Shown here: positions 1 through 10,022 of the stretch, piece after piece
Layout: each line of letters begins with the position of its first letter
Position numbering within the stretch: the first letter of the stretch is position 1
Assembly (NCBI RefSeq): GCF_002282895.1
Contig: NZ_NRRB01000004.1
Location: 124,001-188,000, forward strand
DNA from: Paraferrimonas haliotis
Lineage (GTDB): Bacteria; Pseudomonadota; Gammaproteobacteria; Enterobacterales; Shewanellaceae
Direction: 5' to 3'
Length of the DNA stretch: 64,000 bases
Translations under genes and position numbers: made by a program
Notes under the pieces: model-generated
Databases searched by the model: none
Told to the model about the DNA's origin: nothing
The model's input: only the letters and a program-made list of their open reading frames with translations

Positions 1-123
1 GTTAAAGGTATGGAAGGGGCAATTGCCAATAAAACCGTGACCTACGACTTCGATCGATTAATGGACGATGCCACGCTGGTATCTTGCTCTGGCTTCGGTG
101 ATGCCATCATAGATAACTTCTAA
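1..123 (+). CDS. icd: Isocitrate dehydrogenase (NADP+), 3' end only
   Basis: The window opens inside this gene. The 40 visible codons read [20 protein letters not shown] and end [11 protein letters not shown], which matches the C-terminus of NADP-dependent isocitrate dehydrogenase of the E. coli type. The enzyme oxidatively decarboxylates isocitrate to 2-oxoglutarate in the TCA cycle. Upstream residues, including the active site, lie outside the window. A bidirectional hairpin terminator follows at once and separates it from the convergent cspD. Identification rests on the short but distinctive tail and on the icd-cspD-clpS neighbourhood. Confidence 0.88.
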   Translation, partial: VKGMEGAIANKTVTYDFDRLMDDATLVSCSGFGDAIIDNF

Positions 124-141
124 GCCGCATTAATCGCAAAC

Positions 142-169
142 AAAAAGGCAACCGTACGGTTGCCTTTTT
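142..169. terminator. Bidirectional terminator between icd and cspD
   Basis: A near-perfect palindrome, AAAAAGGCAACCG followed by its complement ending in GCCTTTTT, lies between two convergent genes. A-tract and T-tract flank both sides, so it can terminate icd on the + strand and cspD on the - strand. Confidence 0.85.
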
Positions 170-206
170 CTATGTTTAAATAAAAAACGATTGCTGCAAT
201 CGGCTT

Positions 207-413
207 TTATTTAAGCGGACTGATCTCCGAGGCGTGTTTGCCTTTCGGTCCTTGCTCAACTTCGTAGTTGACAGGTTGTCCTGCTTTTAGGGTTCGATAC
301 CCATCCATTTGAATGGTTGAGTAATGAGCAAAGACATCATCACCGCCATCTTCTGGACAGATAAAGCCAAAACCTTTGGCGTTGTTGAACCATTTAACAG
401 AGCCTGTTGCCAT
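207..413 (-). CDS. cspD: Cold-shock-domain protein CspD
   Basis: This 68-residue protein is a single cold-shock domain. It carries the nucleic-acid-binding RNP1-like motif KGFGFI (residues 13-18) and the RNP2-like motif VFAHY (27-31). The stretch STIQMDGYRTLKAGQ is the CspD signature, rather than that of the major cold-shock protein CspA. In E. coli CspD binds single-stranded DNA and RNA and inhibits replication in stationary phase. It lacks the short C-terminal extension of the 74-residue E. coli protein. It is divergent from clpS across 190 bp, the same arrangement as in E. coli. Confidence 0.93.
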   Translation of the reverse strand: MATGSVKWFNNAKGFGFICPEDGGDDVFAHYSTIQMDGYRTLKAGQPVNYEVEQGPKGKHASEISPLK

Positions 414-603
414 ACTTCTGCTTCCTTATTCGCTATCCTTACAAGTATGATATGAGCATCGGGATTTGAATTCCCTCAATGTTCAACAACCAGAATGTGA
501 TCAACTTGTTAACCTGTCAAGCGAATGTAACAAAAAATAAACATTTAAATGGCGAAGCGCATTCTGATTAGCAAACCTAACAACGAGAGGCTAAGCTAGA
601 TTC

Positions 604-921
604 ATGGGCCAAAAATATGACTTTGACTTTGCAGAAGACCTGGTAGCAAAGAAAGAAAAGCTTGCTCCACCACCTTTGTATAAGGTCGTACTTAATAACG
701 ATGACTACACTCCTATGGACTTTGTAGTGGATATTTTGCGTATCTACTTTGGTATGGGAGAAGAACAAGCCGTGCAGCTCATGCTGGCGATTCATAATGA
801 TGGCAAAGCCGTTTGTGGCGTTTTCAGCAAGGACGTTGCCGAAACCAAAGCCATGCAGATCAATGAATACGCAAGAGAACATCAACACCCATTATTGTGT
901 TCTGTAGAGCAAAGCGAGTAG
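604..921 (+). CDS. clpS: ATP-dependent Clp protease adaptor ClpS
   Basis: This 105-residue adaptor delivers N-degron substrates to the ClpAP protease and modulates ClpA. The folded core has the N-end-residue pocket: [11 protein letters not shown] at residues 31-41, M38 in the hydrophobic pocket, and H64 corresponding to the E. coli pocket histidine. The flexible N-terminal tail needed to engage ClpA is present in residues 1-25. The ATG is preceded by a GAGAGG-like ribosome site. clpA starts 49 bp downstream on the same strand, so the two are very probably co-transcribed. An overlapping minus-strand frame across this gene is a shadow. Confidence 0.96.
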   Translation: MGQKYDFDFAEDLVAKKEKLAPPPLYKVVLNNDDYTPMDFVVDILRIYFGMGEEQAVQLMLAIHNDGKAVCGVFSKDVAETKAMQINEYAREHQHPLLCSVEQSE

Positions 922-970
922 AGCAGAGTGAGTCGGTTTTGGTTGGCGATAAAAACAAGTTGGGGGCGCT

Positions 971-3235
971 ATGCTAAATAAAGAATTGGAATTAACGCTT
1001 AACGTGGCGTTTCAACAAGCGCGGGATGCTCGTCACGAGTTTATGACGGTTGAACATTTGTTGTTAGCCTTATTAGAAAACCCAGAAGCGGTGGAAGCCT
1101 TAGATGCTTGTGGTGCTGATTTGGGTAAGCTAAAAGCCGAAATCAGTGAATTTGTCGACCAAACCACACCGTTGATCCCCTTTGACGATACCCAAAGAGA
1201 AACCCAGCCTACGTTAGGCTTTCAACGCGTACTGCAACGCGCAGTGTTTCACGTGCAGTCGTCTGGACGCAATGAAGTGAATGGTGCCAACGTATTAGTC
1301 GCCATCTTCAGTGAACAAGAATCGCAAGCTGTGTACATTTTAAGACGCAGCGACATTAATCGCTTAGATGTGGTTAATTACATCAGTCACGGGGTTGCTA
1401 AACAGGAATCCGACGACAACACCAACGAAAACGAGATTGAAATGCAACCGGCACCGGACGCTGCAGAAAATCCGTTAACCAAATACGCCTCCAATCTTAA
1501 TCAAGCGGTGGAAGAGGGTAACATTGACCCGCTTATAGGTCGACATGCTGAAATGGAACGATGCATTCAAGTCTTGTGTCGCCGTCGCAAAAACAACCCG
1601 CTATTGGTGGGTGAAGCCGGGGTTGGTAAAACCGCCATTGCGGAAGGGCTGGCGTATCGAATTGTGAATAATGAAGCACCTGAGATTATGAAAGATGCGG
1701 TTGTCTATTCACTTGATTTGGGAGGCTTGCTGGCTGGTACTAAATATCGAGGCGACTTTGAAAAACGCTTTAAAGGTGTTTTAAAACAGCTGCAGAAAGA
1801 CCAAGATGCCATTTTATTTATCGATGAAATTCATACCATCATTGGGGCGGGTGCGGCTTCTGGCGGTATGATGGATGCCTCTAATCTGCTCAAGCCGTTA
1901 TTAAGTAACGGCCAGTTACGCTGCATAGGCTCAACTACCTACCACGAGTATCAAGGGGTGTTCGAAAAAGACAGAGCCTTGGCCCGTCGCTTCCAAAAAG
2001 TAGACATTAAAGAGCCTAGTATCTCGGAAACCACCAAAATACTGATGGGCCTTAAGTCTAAATACGAAGACCATCATGGCGTTAAGTACACTCAAAGTGC
2101 CATGTCGGCAGCGGCTCGCTTAGCCGCTAAGTACATTAATGAGCGCCAGTTGCCGGATAAAGCCATTGACGTGATTGATGAAGCCGGCGCACGAGTTGCG
2201 TTGCTACCGGCGGCAAAACGGAAGAAAAGCATTTCAGAGCAAGACATTGAGCGCATCATTTCGAAAATGGCGCAAATTCCAGAGAAATCGGTATCCGCTT
2301 CCGATGTGGCGTTATTGAAGAACCTGGATCGCAACTTGAAAATGGTGGTATTCGGCCAAGACAAAGCCATTGACAGTTTAACTTCGGCCATTCGTTTATC
2401 TCGCAGTGGTTTAGGTGGTGAAGACAAGCCGGTGGGCAGCTTCTTGTTTGCCGGCCCCACCGGGGTAGGTAAAACCGAAGTCACTTCGCAATTATCCAAA
2501 GCACTGGGCATTGAGTTGCTGCGCTTTGACATGTCGGAATACATGGAAGCCCACACGGTTTCCCGTCTAATTGGTGCTCCTCCGGGATACGTTGGCTTTG
2601 ATCAAGGCGGTTTACTCACCGATGCGGTCATTAAAAACCCACACTCGGTGGTGCTGCTTGATGAAATTGAAAAGGCACATTCCGACATTTATAACCTGTT
2701 ATTGCAAGTGATGGATCACGGAAGACTTACCGATAATAATGGCCGCAAAGTCGACTTTCGGAACGTGGTGTTAGTCATGACCACCAACGCTGGGGTTCAA
2801 GAAACCGTGCGCAAGTCCATTGGTTTCCAACAGCAAGACCACAGCCACGATGCCATGGGTGAAATAAACCGAGTGTTCTCGCCAGAATTTAGAAATCGAT
2901 TGGACAACATAGTTTGGTTTAATCACTTAGACATGACGGTGATTGCGAAAGTTGTCGACAAGTTCTTAGTGGAATTACAAGCGCAACTTGATGACAAACA
3001 AGTGGTGCTGAATGTGTGTGACGAAGCTCGTACCTGGTTAGCACAAAAAGGTTATGACAAAGCCATGGGGGCACGGCCAATGGCAAGGGTGGTAATGGAA
3101 TCATTAAAACGGCCCTTAGCCAATGAGATTTTGTTTGGCAAATTGCAAAAAGGCGGCGAGGTTTCAGTGGCATTGAAAGATGACAAACTGGCACTGAGCT
3201 TCCATACCAAGAAAAAAGCAAAGGCAGAGTCTTGA
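971..3235 (+). CDS. clpA: ClpA, ATPase subunit of the ClpAP protease
   Basis: This Hsp100 unfoldase has 754 residues, close to the 758 of E. coli. Order of parts: double-repeat N domain (about 1-140, binds ClpS), first AAA+ domain with Walker A GEAGVGKT near residue 213 and Walker B LFIDEIH, second AAA+ domain with Walker A GPTGVGKT near 494 and [10 protein letters not shown]. The ClpP-docking loop is present as IGF near residue 616 (SIGFQQQD), so it should dock to ClpP, whose gene is not in this window. It lies directly after clpS and overlaps the next gene by 4 bp. Confidence 0.97.
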   Translation: MLNKELELTLNVAFQQARDARHEFMTVEHLLLALLENPEAVEALDACGADLGKLKAEISEFVDQTTPLIPFDDTQRETQPTLGFQRVLQRAVFHVQSSGRNEVNGANVLVAIFSEQESQAVYILRRSDINRLDVVNYISHGVAKQESDDNTNENEIEMQPAPDAAENPLTKYASNLNQAVEEGNIDPLIGRHAEMERCIQVLCRRRKNNPLLVGEAGVGKTAIAEGLAYRIVNNEAPEIMKDAVVYSLDLGGLLAGTKYRGDFEKRFKGVLKQLQKDQDAILFIDEIHTIIGAGAASGGMMDASNLLKPLLSNGQLRCIGSTTYHEYQGVFEKDRALARRFQKVDIKEPSISETTKILMGLKSKYEDHHGVKYTQSAMSAAARLAAKYINERQLPDKAIDVIDEAGARVALLPAAKRKKSISEQDIERIISKMAQIPEKSVSASDVALLKNLDRNLKMVVFGQDKAIDSLTSAIRLSRSGLGGEDKPVGSFLFAGPTGVGKTEVTSQLSKALGIELLRFDMSEYMEAHTVSRLIGAPPGYVGFDQGGLLTDAVIKNPHSVVLLDEIEKAHSDIYNLLLQVMDHGRLTDNNGRKVDFRNVVLVMTTNAGVQETVRKSIGFQQQDHSHDAMGEINRVFSPEFRNRLDNIVWFNHLDMTVIAKVVDKFLVELQAQLDDKQVVLNVCDEARTWLAQKGYDKAMGARPMARVVMESLKRPLANEILFGKLQKGGEVSVALKDDKLALSFHTKKKAKAES

Positions 3236-4317
3236 AGCGTTTAGCAGCGCTTTTAGCCCTAGTGGTGATAAGCGCTCCGATAAACGCAACGGGATTAAAC
3301 TTTTGGGAATCATCGAGTAACAACAGCGCCTTAGCTTCGGCTAACGGCGCTGTTGCGCAAGATGCGTCTATCATAGCCCTTAACCCCGCGGCTATGACGC
3401 AACTGCAAGACAACAGTTTTGTGGTAAACGCTACCTATTACTCGGTAAGTACCGATTACAATATTTTCGGCCAAACCAGTGACTATCAGCAAGCGGATCC
3501 CATTCCCGCTATGTTTGCTGCCAATAAGCTAAATCAACACTGGTCCAGCGGCGTTGCCATTTATAGCCGTACAGCGGCTGACATTTCCATTCCACAAATC
3601 GCGGTGTTGCCTGAAACTCGGGTGCGGCCGATTGTGGTGTCTTTTGCCCCATCCATTGCGTACCAGTGGCAGCAGTTTAGCTTTGGGGGCAGCGTAGAGT
3701 ATTTGTATGGCGACTATCAGCTCACCCAAAATAACTGTGGCTTATTAGGCTGTCGAGAGTCGAGCCAACAGGGCAACACCGGCGGTTGGTCTGGTGGTTT
3801 GAGCGCCCACTGGGCCCCAAGCGCTCAGTTCAGTGTTGGTCTTGCCCATAAATTTGCCAGCCATTTTCAAGATGAACTCATTGAGTTTGATCTGCCGCAG
3901 ATAACCAGTGCTTTTGTCAGTTGGCAGGTGAGTGAGCGGTTGAGCTGGCACAATAGCTTTAGCTACAGCGGCTGGCAAGGCAAAGGTGTTCGCTACAATA
4001 ACTACGACGATTTGTTCGGTTTGCTGGTGGGGGTGCACAACAGTAATCGTTTTGCCTCGGCTGTTGAGTACCAAGGTAATCGTTGGTCGCTGAAAGGCGG
4101 CGTCAGTTGGGATGAAGCCATAGATTTGTTGGGGGGCTTTGATGCTCGCTATCGATTAGGCCTCAGTTATGACCTAAGCAACAATTGGCAAATAGGCGCT
4201 ACAGCGTTTTACGAGGACTATGCTAAAAAGTCGTTTAAGACGGACACCGATATCACCTTGGTAACGGTGCAAAATCGTGGCAAGGGGTTGGCGTTAAGCA
4301 TTAACTATCGCTACTGA
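3232..4317 (+). CDS. OmpP1/FadL-family outer-membrane transport protein
   Basis: This 361-residue protein has a signal peptide ([18 protein letters not shown]) followed by GLNFWESSSNNSALASANGA and then DASIIALNPAAM, the N-terminal hatch region typical of FadL/TodX proteins. Such proteins form 14-stranded barrels that let hydrophobic compounds such as fatty acids cross the outer membrane. The rest is rich in alternating aromatic beta strands. At 361 residues it is shorter than E. coli FadL (about 446), so the substrate is uncertain. The start is TTG, embedded in the clpA stop region as a 4-bp TTGA overlap, which implies translational coupling to clpA. That pairing is not functionally expected. 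It is followed by a strong terminator. Confidence 0.82.
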   Translation: MKRLAALLALVVISAPINATGLNFWESSSNNSALASANGAVAQDASIIALNPAAMTQLQDNSFVVNATYYSVSTDYNIFGQTSDYQQADPIPAMFAANKLNQHWSSGVAIYSRTAADISIPQIAVLPETRVRPIVVSFAPSIAYQWQQFSFGGSVEYLYGDYQLTQNNCGLLGCRESSQQGNTGGWSGGLSAHWAPSAQFSVGLAHKFASHFQDELIEFDLPQITSAFVSWQVSERLSWHNSFSYSGWQGKGVRYNNYDDLFGLLVGVHNSNRFASAVEYQGNRWSLKGGVSWDEAIDLLGGFDARYRLGLSYDLSNNWQIGATAFYEDYAKKSFKTDTDITLVTVQNRGKGLALSINYRY

Positions 4318-4331
4318 TATACAGCCACAAA

Positions 4332-4355
4332 AAAAGCTTTCCTAGGAAAGCTTTT
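4332..4355. terminator. Terminator between the FadL-like gene and infA
   Basis: A 24-bp perfect palindrome (AAAAGCTTTCCT and its complement) lies between two convergent genes with an A-run before and T-run after, so it can act in both directions. Confidence 0.8.
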
Positions 4356-4391
4356 CATTTAACGGATATCGGTCTGTACAGACCCCAAACA

Positions 4392-4610
<219 letters not shown>

Positions 4611-4650
4611 TTAATTGGTTTTCCCGTTAATGCTCAAAATTACTCAAAAT

Positions 4651-4714
4651 AAAAACGCCGCTATGATGCAACACTTTGCCGCTTGTGTAAAGCCTAAGCC
4701 ATCACACTGCGGCG
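4651..4714 (-). terminator. Probable terminator after aat
   Basis: Read on the minus strand after the aat stop, a long interrupted stem forms: CGCCGC and TGATG pair with CATCA and GCGGCG across a loop of about 31 nt. A TTTTTATTTT tract follows. The loop is longer than usual, so this is likely but not certain. It could partly insulate infA from aat transcription. Confidence 0.55.
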
Positions 4715-4723
4715 CTCTTTTGC

Positions 4724-5446
4724 TTAATTATAGGGCGATTCTTGAAATTCTAACCACCTTGCTTGCCAAATTTGTGGATTAAGCTCGTCGTCTCGCCATT
4801 GTTCCAATGATTCCAAAAAGGCTTCGCGATCCATTAGCTCGGCTCCTAATGACATGAGGTGTGAGTTTTCCAGCTGAGCGTCGATCAGTTCTATGCCGCA
4901 GTGGCTAAACAGTCGACTGGCTTGCCAAAAAGCCAGTTTGGAGGCTCCAGAGACGGTATGAAACATGGATTCGCCACAAAATACTTTGCCAACACAAACG
5001 CCATAAAGGCCGCCCACCAGTTTCTCATTTAGCCAAATCTCGACAGAATGGGCTTTGCCAATGCGATGCAACGATTGATAAGCCTCTATCATTTGGGAGT
5101 TTATCCAGGTATCTGGCTCATTGGCTCTCGGTGCGGCGCAGTGACTGATGACTTGATCAAAAGCTTGGTTGACGCTGACTCGCCAAGGGTACTTTTTGGC
5201 AAGCTTTATGAGACTTCGACTGGGTTTTACTTTATCAGGAAAGAATACCGCTCTGGGCGTTGGCGCCCACCAAATGATTGGGTCACCTTCATTAAACCAC
5301 GGGAAAATACCTTGCCGATATGCGCTTATAAGACGTGCAGGAGACAGATCTCCGCCCACGGCTAATAGCCCGTTGGGTTCGTCCATGGCTTGCCGGGGAT
5401 CGGGAAAACCATCGTTTACAGGGGTGAGGTCGGGAACCGGTGGCAT
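4724..5446 (-). CDS. aat: Leucyl/phenylalanyl-tRNA-protein transferase
   Basis: This 240-residue enzyme adds Leu or Phe from aminoacyl-tRNA to proteins with N-terminal Arg or Lys, creating N-degrons for ClpS and ClpAP. Family signatures are FPDPRQAMDEPNGLLAVGGDL near the N-terminus (here with about 20 preceding residues), GIFPWFNEGDPIIWWAPTPR, and the core GGLYGVCVGKVFCGESMF. It is about the family length (E. coli 234). Together with clpS and clpA this puts the generator, adaptor and protease of the leucine N-degron route within 5 kb. Confidence 0.96.
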   Translation of the reverse strand: MPPVPDLTPVNDGFPDPRQAMDEPNGLLAVGGDLSPARLISAYRQGIFPWFNEGDPIIWWAPTPRAVFFPDKVKPSRSLIKLAKKYPWRVSVNQAFDQVISHCAAPRANEPDTWINSQMIEAYQSLHRIGKAHSVEIWLNEKLVGGLYGVCVGKVFCGESMFHTVSGASKLAFWQASRLFSHCGIELIDAQLENSHLMSLGAELMDREAFLESLEQWRDDELNPQIWQARWLEFQESPYN

Positions 5447-5589
5447 AGGGCTTCCTTTGGTGTGGCTAACAGCGGCTCATTTAGGTAAGCCAGTCAGCTG
5501 TGATACAGTGTCAACAGGCTATGGTTATGGTAACGGCTAAAAAAGTCAATCCGTGACCGTTGATAATCCGTAGCCTAGGAGTAGTAGCA

Positions 5590-6057
5590 ATGAAAACAGT
5601 TAATCAAATGGTCGTCATCGCTTTGTTGATGTGCTTCAGCTTAGGCGCTCAGGCTTACCAGCGAAATCAAGCGGTTCCGGTGCAAAAGGTTGAGTATGGC
5701 TCAGTGGAGTCGGTTCGCAACGTCACCAAAGAAGAGATAGTACAAGATCGAAACTCCGGCTGGAAAACCTTTGGCGGTGCCGTGCTGGGGGGCGTTATTG
5801 GCCATCAATTTGGTGGTGGGCGAGGGCAAGACGTTGCCACGGTGCTGGGCGTCATTGCCGGGGGCGCTATAGCCAATAATCGCAACCCTAATCAATATAA
5901 AGTTCAACAACAAATTGTAGAGCTTATGATCCGCCAAGAGTCAGGGGAAACCGTGATGGTGGTGCAAGATTATGACGCAGGCATGGTGTTTCGAGCCGGC
6001 GATGAAGTTCGAGTGGTGTATTTAAGCGGGTATGTGCGGGTTGATAAAGCCATGTAA
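5590..6057 (+). CDS. Glycine-zipper 2TM-domain protein (SlyB/17-kDa antigen-like)
   Basis: This 155-residue exported protein has a signal peptide (MKTVNQMVVIALLMCFSLGAQA) and no lipobox cysteine after it. The middle, about residues 53-90, is a glycine zipper: FGGAVLGGVIGHQF followed by VLGVIAGGAIANN. This arrangement is seen in SlyB, PcpI and the rickettsial 17-kDa antigen, envelope proteins of the outer membrane or periplasm. The C-terminal part is a small beta domain (VQDYDAGMVFRAGDEVRVVY). I place the start at ATG 5590 because AGGAG lies about 10 nt upstream and the signal peptide begins there. An upstream in-frame ATG at 5560 has neither. The stop abuts the convergent next gene with no spacer. 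Confidence 0.8.
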   Translation: MKTVNQMVVIALLMCFSLGAQAYQRNQAVPVQKVEYGSVESVRNVTKEEIVQDRNSGWKTFGGAVLGGVIGHQFGGGRGQDVATVLGVIAGGAIANNRNPNQYKVQQQIVELMIRQESGETVMVVQDYDAGMVFRAGDEVRVVYLSGYVRVDKAM

Positions 6058-6897
6058 TCAGTGGCGCCACTCGAACGTAACGTATAACGGTGAATGATCC
6101 GAGCTTTGCAAGCCGGTAATCACCCTTGGCGAGTCGGCTTTAACGACTAACCACTCACGGCTGTAGTAAATATGATCAAGTCGTTGCCCCAAAAACGACT
6201 TGATGTGGCTAGATTGTTGGCCGAAGTCCACCGCTTGTAAACCCATATTAGCCATTAAGGTGACTAGATAGTCACTGCGTTGTTCGCTCCAGCTATTGAA
6301 ATCCCCCGCAACAATAACCGCACCTGTGTGTTGCTTGACTTCATCTGCAATAACCTCAAGCTGTTGCTTATAACCATCAATACTCAGCTGAAAATTGATA
6401 CCATGCAGGTTGATCAAAAGCAGCGAATGTTCGCTATCTGTAATTGGGTAGCGAGTTATTAGGGTGGGTTTTGCGCTGTTGGTTATTGGCTCTTTTGCTC
6501 TAGTCAAGTGAGCGCGGTGATAGTCTGGCTTGACCCGTGCAATTGAACCGACGCCTGAATAGCTTTTACTCTCGGTGATATAGAGATTGGCAAGGTACTC
6601 AAAGCCTTGATGTTTGTCTGTAAAATTTGCAGTTGTTTGTGGTTTGTAGACCAGCTCTTGAAGCAAAATAAAGTCGGGCAGCAATTGCTGTTGTAACTGA
6701 AGATACTCTTGTTGCCACAGGGCGTTATCATTTTCTTTGTGAATGTTCCACAGCAATACACGGAAGGGCAAGCGTGTAAGTTGTTGTTGGTGATAGCCAT
6801 CACCACTAATAGGTTGTTCAGATTCCACCGCGACATAGCCACAGCTAATGAGCAGAAAAGCCGCTGCTGCGATAACCAATGACCTTTGTTTCGTCAA
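6058..6897 (-). CDS. Endonuclease/exonuclease/phosphatase-family lipoprotein (YafD-like)
   Basis: This protein of 279 residues has an N-terminal signal ending in a lipobox, LLISCG, so it is probably lipid-anchored in the envelope. The EEP fold is evident: VLLWNIHKEND (metal-binding Asn), ILLQELV (catalytic Glu), VIVAGDFNSW (Asp/Asn), DHIYYS and SSDHSPLYV (catalytic Asp-His) in the canonical order. Members include DNase I-like nucleases and phosphodiesterases; the substrate here is unknown. It resembles E. coli YafD in size and motifs. Start is TTG at 6897, placed just after a T-rich terminator for trxB, with GAGGG as a possible ribosome site inside that hairpin. The exact start is uncertain. 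Confidence 0.75.
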   Translation of the reverse strand: MTKQRSLVIAAAAFLLISCGYVAVESEQPISGDGYHQQQLTRLPFRVLLWNIHKENDNALWQQEYLQLQQQLLPDFILLQELVYKPQTTANFTDKHQGFEYLANLYITESKSYSGVGSIARVKPDYHRAHLTRAKEPITNSAKPTLITRYPITDSEHSLLLINLHGINFQLSIDGYKQQLEVIADEVKQHTGAVIVAGDFNSWSEQRSDYLVTLMANMGLQAVDFGQQSSHIKSFLGQRLDHIYYSREWLVVKADSPRVITGLQSSDHSPLYVTFEWRH

Positions 6898-6928
6898 AAA
6901 AAAGCCCTCACGGTTAGGTAAAGGCTTT
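6896..6928 (-). terminator. Candidate trxB terminator overlapping the next gene's start
   Basis: On the minus strand AAAGCC pairs with GGCTTT (positions 6901-6906 and 6923-6928) and the second arm runs into eight T residues. The stem is only about six pairs. The T-run ends at the TTG start of the YafD-like gene. Confidence 0.55.
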
Positions 6929-6949
6929 ACTGTATCATGCTTTATCGCG

Positions 6950-7957
<1,008 letters not shown>

Positions 7958-8034
7958 TTAGTTAGCTGGATTCTAAGGCTTAACAGAGTGCGGGTAAAGC
8001 ATGCTTGTTAACAATTTTTCCGAACGTTGCATTC

Positions 8035-8060
8035 AAAAAAAGGGAAGCATGATGCTTCCC
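8035..8060 (-). terminator. Terminator after alanine dehydrogenase
   Basis: On the minus strand a GGGAAGC/GCTTCCC stem with a five-nt loop is followed by seven T residues, 21 bp beyond the ald stop. Confidence 0.8.
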
Positions 8061-8080
8061 CTTGTTGACGCTATTTTCCA

Positions 8081-9193
8081 TTAAAGAAGAGACGCTGGCG
8101 CTACGAACGGCATGCCGTGAGCTTCAGCCACTTCTTCGCAAGTGATTTTGCCGTGCATGACGTTTAATCCATTCAATAAGTGCGGATCATTGTTGAGTGC
8201 TTGCTTATATCCAAGATCCGCTAAACGCAGAATGTAAGGCAAGGTTACGTTGTTCAGTGCAAACGTAGAGGTACGTGCAACCGCACCAGGCATATTTGCA
8301 ACACAGTAATGAACCACGTCATCAACAATATAGGTTGGATCTTGATGGGTGGTGGCTTTAGAGGTTTCTGCACATCCGCCTTGGTCAATGGCTACATCCA
8401 CAATGGCCGCACCCGGCTTCATGCGGGCAATGTGATCACGGGTAATCAATTTAGGCGCGGCTGCCCCTGGAATTAACACGCCACCAATAACCAAATCCGC
8501 TTCTAGTACATGCTTTTCAATGGCATCGGCGGTGGAGTATACCGCTTTTGCGGTGTTGTTAAATTGGACGTTAAGGGCACGAAGTACATCAATGTTGCGA
8601 TCCAGTATGGTGACATCGGCCCCCATACCTACCGCCATTTGAGCGGCATTACGACCAACCATACCACCGCCGATAATAACGACTTTGGCTGGCTCCACAC
8701 CCGGTACGCCGCCTAACAACATGCCACGGCCACCACGAGATTTTTCAAGTGCTTGGGCACCGGCTTGAATCGACATACGTCCGGCAACTTCTGACATTGG
8801 TGCCAACAAAGGTAAACCACCACGGTTATCGGTTACGGTTTCATAAGCGATGCAAACAGCACCACTGTCTACCAGTTCTTGGGTTTGAGGTAGATCCGGC
8901 GCCAAATGCAGGTAGGTAAATAGAATTTGATCGTGACGCAGCATGGCGCGTTCAATGGCTTGAGGCTCTTTCACCTTAACAATCATATCGGCTTTATCGA
9001 AAATGGCTTTGGCCGTATCAAGAATGCTGGCACCCACGGCGACGTAATCGTCGTCACTAAAGCCTACGCCTGAGCCCGCTTGTGTTTCAACGATAACCTG
9101 ATGACCGCGTTGCGTTAATTCGCGAACGCTTGCCGGCACCATACCAACGCGGTATTCGTGGTTTTTAATTTCTTTAGGTACGCCTATGATCAT
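8081..9193 (-). CDS. ald: Alanine dehydrogenase
   Basis: This 370-residue enzyme interconverts L-alanine with pyruvate and ammonia using NAD. The N-terminal signature [20 protein letters not shown] contains the substrate-binding Arg, VKVKEPQ the conserved Lys, and LHLAPD the catalytic His. The NAD-binding fold is [20 protein letters not shown], followed by VTILDRN. The length equals the usual 371. It is divergent from lrp with a 179-bp shared upstream region. The same ald/lrp pairing is known in Vibrio, so control by the Lrp-type regulator is likely but inferred. Confidence 0.96.
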   Translation of the reverse strand: MIIGVPKEIKNHEYRVGMVPASVRELTQRGHQVIVETQAGSGVGFSDDDYVAVGASILDTAKAIFDKADMIVKVKEPQAIERAMLRHDQILFTYLHLAPDLPQTQELVDSGAVCIAYETVTDNRGGLPLLAPMSEVAGRMSIQAGAQALEKSRGGRGMLLGGVPGVEPAKVVIIGGGMVGRNAAQMAVGMGADVTILDRNIDVLRALNVQFNNTAKAVYSTADAIEKHVLEADLVIGGVLIPGAAAPKLITRDHIARMKPGAAIVDVAIDQGGCAETSKATTHQDPTYIVDDVVHYCVANMPGAVARTSTFALNNVTLPYILRLADLGYKQALNNDPHLLNGLNVMHGKITCEEVAEAHGMPFVAPASLL

Positions 9194-9372
9194 TGTCTTG
9201 CCTCACAAAAATTTTTACCGTGATTCGGTTTATTATATAGTGTTTGTTGGTTACAGCTTGTTGTGAGCTGTTGAGAACGCTAGTATAGAAGCATTAAAGC
9301 AGTTAATGCTGCTAAAATTTAATAAAAAACCATATAAAACTCTTTATTTTTAAGACATGGAAGCAAATCCTA
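9194..9372. promoter_or_regulatory. Divergent ald/lrp control region
   Basis: This AT-rich 179-bp spacer holds two inverted repeats: CAGCT-N7-AGCTG at 9254-9270 and GCATTAA-N5-TTAATGC at 9291-9309. A TATAAT sits at 9232-9237 in the ald orientation, without a convincing -35. Lrp-family dimers bind such AT-rich palindromic DNA, so these are candidate operators. No experiment supports this. Confidence 0.4.
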
Positions 9373-9879
9373 ATGGCAAACAATAATAACAAGCCAGCTA
9401 AAGAACTCGATAGAATTGACCGCAACATTCTAAGTGAACTTCAAAAAGACGGCAGAATTTCTAATGTCGAACTGTCTAAGCGGGTAGGCTTGAGTCCCAC
9501 ACCTTGTTTAGAAAGAGTAAAGCGCCTTGAAAAACAAGGCTTCATTAATGGTTATACCGCTTTGGTTAATCCTCATTATCTAGGGGCATCGTTACTGGTA
9601 TTCGTTGAGATTACCTTGACCCGTGATACGCCGGAGGTGTTTAACCGCTTTAATCGTGCGGTGCAATCGCTGGATGATATTCAAGAGTGCCACTTGGTAT
9701 CCGGTGATTTCGATTACCTGTTAAAAACCCGCGTTTCCGATATGTCTGCCTATCGCAAGTTACTCAGCGATACCTTATTAAAGCTGCCGAGTGTTTCTGA
9801 CACTCGTACCTACGTCGTTATGGAAGAGGTAAAGCAAACCAACCACATCGCTGTATTGAGCAGTGATTCTGGCGAATAA
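9373..9879 (+). CDS. lrp: Leucine-responsive regulatory protein, Lrp/AsnC family
   Basis: This 168-residue regulator matches E. coli Lrp (164) in length and arrangement. The N-terminal winged-helix is LDRIDRNILSELQKDGRISN followed by the recognition region VELSKRVGLSPTPCLERVKRL. The C-terminal RAM domain, with LVFVEITLTRDTP and CHLVSGDFDYLLKTRVSD, binds effector amino acids and forms octamers. Lrp globally controls amino-acid metabolism. It stands divergent from ald and upstream of ftsK, the standard enterobacterial position. A GC-rich hairpin without a strong T-run follows. Confidence 0.96.
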   Translation: MANNNNKPAKELDRIDRNILSELQKDGRISNVELSKRVGLSPTPCLERVKRLEKQGFINGYTALVNPHYLGASLLVFVEITLTRDTPEVFNRFNRAVQSLDDIQECHLVSGDFDYLLKTRVSDMSAYRKLLSDTLLKLPSVSDTRTYVVMEEVKQTNHIAVLSSDSGE

Positions 9880-9911
9880 TTAAACAGGCGGCTAAATATT
9901 AGTCGAACACC

Positions 9912-9937
9912 ATGCAGAAGCCGGATTGCTTCTGCAT
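9912..9937 (+). terminator. Hairpin between lrp and ftsK
   Basis: ATGCAGAAGC and its complement GCTTCTGCAT form a perfect 10-bp stem with a six-nt loop, 33 nt after the lrp stop. There is no continuous T-run, so termination may be partial. Confidence 0.5.
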
Positions 9938-10022
9938 TCTGTGCTGTTTTAACACTGCTTTTTAACTCATTCTTTGGTATGTTAAATCCTATCGAATCAA
10001 ACTCAGGGTTGAGGTTGAGCAA

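Noticed and set aside
2919..3413. 164-residue minus-strand frame over the clpA/FadL-like junction
   Set aside because: It is antisense to two well-supported genes and has low-complexity, Cys/Leu/Pro-rich shadow composition.
4611..4723. Possible serine tRNA near infA, by analogy with E. coli serW
   Set aside because: No cloverleaf or TTCGA-type T-arm is visible; the structure present is better read as an aat terminator.
5169..5540. 123-residue + strand frame opposite aat
   Set aside because: Antisense to aat with no ribosome site and no family resemblance.
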